DNA from: Schistocephalus solidus
Lineage: Eukaryota; Platyhelminthes; Cestoda; Diphyllobothriidea; Diphyllobothriidae
Assembly (NCBI GenBank): GCA_017591395.1
Contig: WEDG01005177.1
Span: forward strand, 80,417-144,416
Direction of reading: 5' to 3'
DNA: 64,000 nt
The position numbers were made by a program, and so were the translations under genes. Under the pieces are notes generated by a model, which saw only the letters and a list, made by a program, of their open reading frames with translations, did no database searches and was not told the DNA's origin. This document shows positions 60,140 to 64,000 of the stretch, piece by piece. Position 1 is the stretch's first letter. Each line of letters starts with the position of its first letter.

Positions 60140-61210
60140 CACTGCGATGGGTGTTTTTATCGTACCACGTGAGTAAGACGTTTCAAAAAAACCTTGACTT
60201 TCTCTCAGAGCTAATTTAGCAGTGCTCACAAAGCACAAAAAGATTACACCACAAGATGCTAAGTTTACAATCAGTACGGAAACAGTTGAGAAATCGGTCT
60301 ACAAAAAACCTGCCAAAAGGTAACAACATCATTGAACACAACTTCGTGTGGAACCCGAGTAGACAGAGAACCAAGTCCTTACAACAAACTCCAGACTCGT
60401 CAGGAGTTCAGTCTAAAGACTAGCAGACTCCAGATATTGCAGCAAATCCACGTATCTCAGAACTTTTCCGCAAAACCAGAGTCTAAAAAGGCAGCATGCA
60501 AGCACATACAGCAGCAGAAGGTGGCTGCCAAGCAGCCTACTAAAGGCTCTCAGTTTTACCTCACGACAGCCATGTGAGCACAACATGTTAACGCAAACCA
60601 AGCCAAAAAACCAAGAGGGAGACTTCTAACAAAACCCAGGCCAGACTGAAGACACGAGCAACGCAGTAAATTAGAAGAAAAGTCAGCAAAAAAACGGTTG
60701 ACCGAATCTTTCACGGATTTTGACTTTGCGAGCTCTGTGGCCCGTTTGTCCCGAGTAATTGAAATTAGTGAACTGGGAATGAGAGTTCAGTCAGTTGAAA
60801 TATAGGATGCGCTAAGCAGGTGCTCGGTTTTATTGCAAACGAAATGCGGTCATAAAAGGGGTCCCAGAATCAACGTAAACAATTCCCAGGGAGAAAGTTA
60901 AACATGACCTTGGTCTTCTTCAGGAGTATGGTACATAATTGGTTAGAGACGGCGAGTCATTTAACATTCTAAAAGCATATTGAATATGGAACGCTCAGCC
61001 ATCAATTGATTCAAACCCTCAGCCATGACCCTCTTAATCATTTTAGAAACCGAATCGCAGGCAAAACGTTTGCTACAACGAAAGTCGTCTCTGCGGGATA
61101 TGCGTGCTGGTGTTTTTTACAACCAAACTACGAGCCGATAAAACGAATAAAGATGAATCAACTGATAATCGAACTGAAAGAGCGAAGGAGAAATGGAAAA
61201 AACACCTAAA
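60140..61210 (+). pseudogene. L-H-like ORF1 remnant
   Basis: Decayed words CDGCFYRTT (CxGC, about 60145), the basic middle (KKAACKHIQQQKVAAKQPTKGSQ, 60490-60560), then AVIKGVPEST (about 60850), EKVKHDLGLLQEYG, FNILKAY, and ending VFFTTKLRADKTNKDES (61104 frame) and KERRRNGKNT. Order and spacing follow L-H ORF1. Confidence 0.65.
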
Positions 61211-61289
61211 ATCAGACGGGAGGCTAAATAAACGTCAAAAGAGAAGCTCTTTGGCCGAAAGGTATCAATCTGACAGCTTAACTAATATA

Positions 61290-61487
61290 AAAATGCCCGC
61301 TTTCGAGACTACTATAAGCACTAGTGCCCGGTGTCTCAAAATATACTATAACAACTGCCAGAGTCTCTTCAAAAAACTCTATGAGCTCAAATCCATAGCC
61401 TCTGAGCAGAAACCGCACATAATTGCATCGACAGAGACGTGGCTAACTGTAGAAATAGGCCTTAGTGCGGGCTTGAAGAGATCATTA
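61290..61487 (+). pseudogene. L-H-like endonuclease start
   Basis: Frame 61104-61505 includes ARCLKIYYNNCQSLFKKLYELKSIASEQKPHIIASTETWLTVEIGLS, matching L-H residues 28-70 (N and E motifs intact). It ends where 28S-like sequence begins. Confidence 0.8.
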
Positions 61488-62670
61488 GAAACCAGACCCT
61501 GTTGAGCTTGACGCTTGGACGACTCTGTGAAGAGACATGGCAGGTGTAGTAATAATTGGGAAGTGGGGATCGCCCTTTAGGATCTCTCGTTTGACAAATG
61601 AAAGACCACTTCTTTTCAGTGTTTCTTAACCTATTAAGTGAAGTGGGAACTGTCAGTTATTTTCCATTTTGCCATTAAGCAAACGTTAGTGCGTTGGTTT
61701 CACCCGGTGTGTGAATTGCTTGCAAGCGTCTGTGCCGCAACTGTCTGGCCAGGGCTAGTGAGATGCGTGTTTTGCCTTCTAATGCCTGTATGTTGTTGCC
61801 GCAAGGTAGCAGTTCATAGATTGTTGAAGGTGGGCGCGTGTCTGGTCTTGATGCTATCATGCAGGTTTTGGCGACTTGCGACCTGAGCTGAAGAGTGTGT
61901 CAGGCGGGAAGTTTGATTGGGGCGGTACATCTGTTAAACCGTAACCCGGGTATCCTAAGGTGAGCTCAGACCGTAAACGTGCGTGTTGGCGATCCTTATT
62001 TATTAACCGATATCCAGACTTTGAAGCAAAAGGTGTCAGAAAATTTATAACAGTGATAACTGGCTAGTGACGGCCAAACGTTTCATAGCGACGTCGCTTT
62101 TTGATTATTCGGTGTCGGCTATTCCTATCATGGTGAAGCATAATTTACCAAGCTTTGGATTGGGAACGTGAGCTGTGGGTAAGACAGTCGTGATACAGGT
62201 TAGTTTTACCCTTCTGATGGTTGAACTGTGTAAAAAGTGAAGTACAATTTGGTCGTTAATTTGGTAATCATGTTTAGTACGAGAGGAACCGCAGGTTCAG
62301 ACATTTGGTACATGTGCCTGGTCGAGCAGCCAATGGTGCAAAGCTGTCATCTGAGGGATTAAGACTGAACGCCTCTTAGTCTGAATACTTTACGATAGAG
62401 TTTGACGGGCCCCGTGTTTGGGCCGACATAGAACTTTCTGGTCTGGGCCATCGTGCCCTACCGAAACCTTTTGCTCTGGAAATGTTATGCCAGAGCTGTG
62501 ACCATAACCGCATGCACCGGGCCATTGTGTTGTGGGGGTCTACACGATAACCAATAGTGGTATGAGCGTAATGGCCCTTAGTCGTATGTAGACGACTTAA
62601 AGTTTTTTCGGGGAGAAGTGAGTATTCGATCAACTAACACACTGCGAGGTATTAAGTCCTATCTCTACCC
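61488..62670 (+). rRNA. 28S rRNA 3' region, pseudogene-like
   Basis: Recognisable conserved 28S landmarks in order: GACCCTGTTGAGCTTGAC (61495), GTGAAGAGACATGGCAGGTGTAG, GGGGCGGTACATCTGTTAAACCGTAACCCGGGT (61920), GATAACTGGCTAGTGACGGCC, CATAGCGACGTCGCTTTTTGAT, GTCGGCTATTCCTATCATGGTGAAGCA, GGGAACGTGAGCTG, ACAGGTTAGTTTTACCC, the intact sarcin-ricin loop AGTACGAGAGGAACC (62277-62291) and GTCGTATGTAGACGACTTAAA near the end. Departures at near-universal sites (GTGATAACTGG for GGGATAACTGG, missing CACCCACTAAT before GGGAACGTGAG) indicate a decayed copy rather than working rDNA. Confidence 0.85.
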
Positions 62671-63957
62671 AACGCAATGTTTCGAGGCCTTGGAGTCCCA
62701 TTTTTTATGCGATCTCTGTAACCGTATGGCATTCAAACATGTGTATCCCTTTGCATGCTTACTTGCATCGGTTGCGATGCATATGTGTGAAAATGTCCCA
62801 AAACGAAAAAATAATGTCATAGTTTGGTTGACTTCGTCTGCACTATAACAGAACTGGAAGGTTATTAGCCCAAACAGTGTAACCTACTGCGTAGACTGAC
62901 CCCTAAGTGTTGCACCAAGGCGCTTACCCTTGTGGATGAACAGTTTGGGTGCTATACAAGTTCAGTATTGATTACATTAGTACGAGACCGGACAAGTGAG
63001 GTGTTATTAGTTCTGGTGTCGACGATGTAGCAAGTGAAAAACAGTTACCTGAAAAATATTGACTGCATAAGTATGGGTCTATTGGTCTGCGGACATTTGT
63101 CTTCACGTGTTAGAGTTTGGCTGGGCTTGGTAATGCTCCTTTAACCGAGCGCGGGTTAAAAGTGAAGTAACTATGCCCCTCTTAAGGTAGCTGTGCAGTA
63201 ATTAAGCCGGATGCGTCAGAATGAGTTGTCATCATTGAGCAATAAAAGAAAAGGAGCATAGGTATGAGGTACGATGACCTTGGCACTGTTGCCCAAACAG
63301 GTTTAGGGTTGATAGGGCTGGATTATATTGACTGCAGAAGTATGCATAAGCCTGCCTACGGAGGGTTGACTGCACCAGTATGGGGTGCGTTGGTCGGCGG
63401 ACTGTTGCCTTTATTAGTTGCACGTTTAATCGGCTGGATAATGCTCCTTTACCCGAGGGCGGGTACGTGGCGGGAGTAACAGTGGCTGGGTCATTAAGTG
63501 TGCCCACTCCCGAAAAGGGAAGCGTGGTAGATGCACTGGACAAACAGTGGGGGGGGGGGTGCATTTCAAGGTGCGGCAGGCGTTATTAATAATTGGGCTA
63601 AGATCCCGCAGCAAATGCCGAACATGATTTGGGAGGTGGGGTTCGCATGCCTAACCTGGGCATGCGTAGCTGCAGGCTCATGCCATACCACCAACTGTTA
63701 CGAATATGGTTGGATATGAATCAACTGCGCCCGACCCCACGTCCGGTCTTATTGACAAGGGTTTGACATCGTTCACAAGTGGTTAAGGGAAGAGAGAGTG
63801 TGGCAGATGATTTGCACGCCCACTGTCTCCAAAGTCAACAAAACAAGCAAATTTATCCTCCAAATTTTTTTCACTATCGATAGAAGAGTCCGCTTTATAA
63901 ATTGTACGCTATGCCTGGCCATAAATGCTACTTAATTCTATGTTACCTTCTCTGTGC
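62671..63957. repeat. Post-28S region with diverged tandem repeats
   Basis: No protein gene. TTGACTGCAxxAGTATG recurs at 63059, 63328 and 63366, and TAATGCTCCTTTAxCCGAG(C/G)GCGGGT at 63130 and 63440. These fit a diverged tandem array, possibly derived from the rDNA spacer or scrambled 28S. An 11-base G run lies at 63549-63559. The rest shows nothing I can name. Confidence 0.5.
63144..63192 (+). rRNA. 28S patch around the R2 insertion site
   Basis: GAGCGCGGGTTAAAAGTGAAGTAACTATGCCCCTCTTAAGGTAGC resembles the 28S stretch GCGCGGGTAAACGGCGGGAGTAACTATGACTCTCTTAAGGTAGC, the known target of R2-type elements. A second partial version (GGGCGGGTACGTGGCGGGAGTAAC) lies at 63456-63480. In a normal 28S gene this precedes the segment at 61488, so order is scrambled. 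Confidence 0.55.
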
Positions 63958-64000
63958 TAGTATCAGTATCAGTATCAGTATATTTGAGGGAGATGTAGGT
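63958..64000 (-). mobile_element. 3' end of another minus-strand element
   Basis: The minus strand reads CCTACATCTCCCTCAAATATACTGATACTGATACTGATACTAG: the CTCCCTCAAATA block plus an (ACTGAT)n tail of the L-C/L-E/L-H type. The element continues beyond the right edge. Confidence 0.7.

Larger units (their letters stand above)
59366..61487 (+). mobile_element. Decayed L-H-like element, 3' part replaced by 28S
   Basis: The 5' leader start (GGCACGTGTTTGAACTTGG), leader hairpin (59424-59448), antisense tRNA-like module (59864-59945), ORF1 and the first part of the endonuclease align in order with L-H 45413-47590. At about 61488 the sequence becomes 28S rRNA-like. The RT and 3' end are absent. Confidence 0.8.

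Noticed and set aside
62970..63000. AGTACGAGACCGGACAAGTGAG as a second, mitochondrial-type sarcin-ricin loop
   Set aside because: The universal GAGAGGA core is missing and no other LSU landmarks surround it.
63264..63479. 71-codon frame with a hydrophobic middle (PVWGALVGGLLPLLVARLIGWIMLLY)
   Set aside because: It overlaps the diverged tandem repeat and 28S-like patch, and the other repeat copy does not keep the frame.
1..64000. CRISPR arrays, bacterial operons, LTR retrotransposons or viral genes
   Set aside because: No direct-repeat/spacer pattern, no prokaryotic gene families, no long terminal repeats, protease, integrase or capsid motifs were seen; all RT domains are of the APE/non-LTR type.

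Overview
This window looks like heterochromatin-like or intergenic DNA of a metazoan. I found no host protein gene. It is packed with broken copies of non-LTR retrotransposons of the CR1/L2/jockey type, each with an APE-like endonuclease followed by a reverse transcriptase (RT) carrying YADD or FADD. Element density, microsatellite-like 3' tails and the look of a degenerate 28S rRNA segment would fit a flatworm (tapeworm or fluke), but that is an inference. Nothing suggests bacteria or a virus.

I sort the elements into working families (my names). L-A (subtypes A1, A2) and L-B carry a U-rich internal-loop stem-loop in the 3' UTR. L-C (C1, C2), L-D, L-E and L-H carry a different terminal hairpin (AATAGG...CCTATT) followed by a short tandem tail. 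L-G is seen only as RT fragments. Where ORF1 is preserved (C2, D, H) it has a CxGC motif, a short coiled coil and an L1-ORF1-like RNA-binding half.

Layout: 1-8265, A1 copies and C1 fragments with a 1040-bp tandem duplication, then an L-B 3' UTR. 8270-21110, an A2/B mosaic with an L-E copy between two inverted L-B arms. 21112-26090, L-D on the minus strand. 26181-30585, C2 on the plus strand. 30658-35650, L-D on the plus strand, so two near-complete L-D copies face away from each other around C2. 35650-39390, small fragments. 39391-45250, an L-B copy interrupted by an L-D copy that itself contains an L-B 3' end. 45251-51195, a C2 copy split by a full-length 5.1-kb L-H, the best-preserved element. 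51741-55085, A2, B and G remnants. 55086-59365, microsatellites, a short tRNA-related repeat and very old remnants. 59366-61480, a second L-H-like copy whose 3' part is replaced by a decayed 28S rRNA segment (61488-62670), followed by tandem repeats with 28S-like patches. The window ends inside the 3' end of another minus-strand element.

The most interesting signal is the 3' UTR stem-loop of L-A and L-B. Two helices are separated by an internal loop with a U5-8 run on both strands, always in the sense orientation, and both helices covary between families. This is the architecture of ENE (poly(A)-clamping triple-helix) RNA stability elements. Second are antisense tRNA-like modules in the 5' leaders of L-D and L-H, and a conserved 3' hairpin shared by several families.
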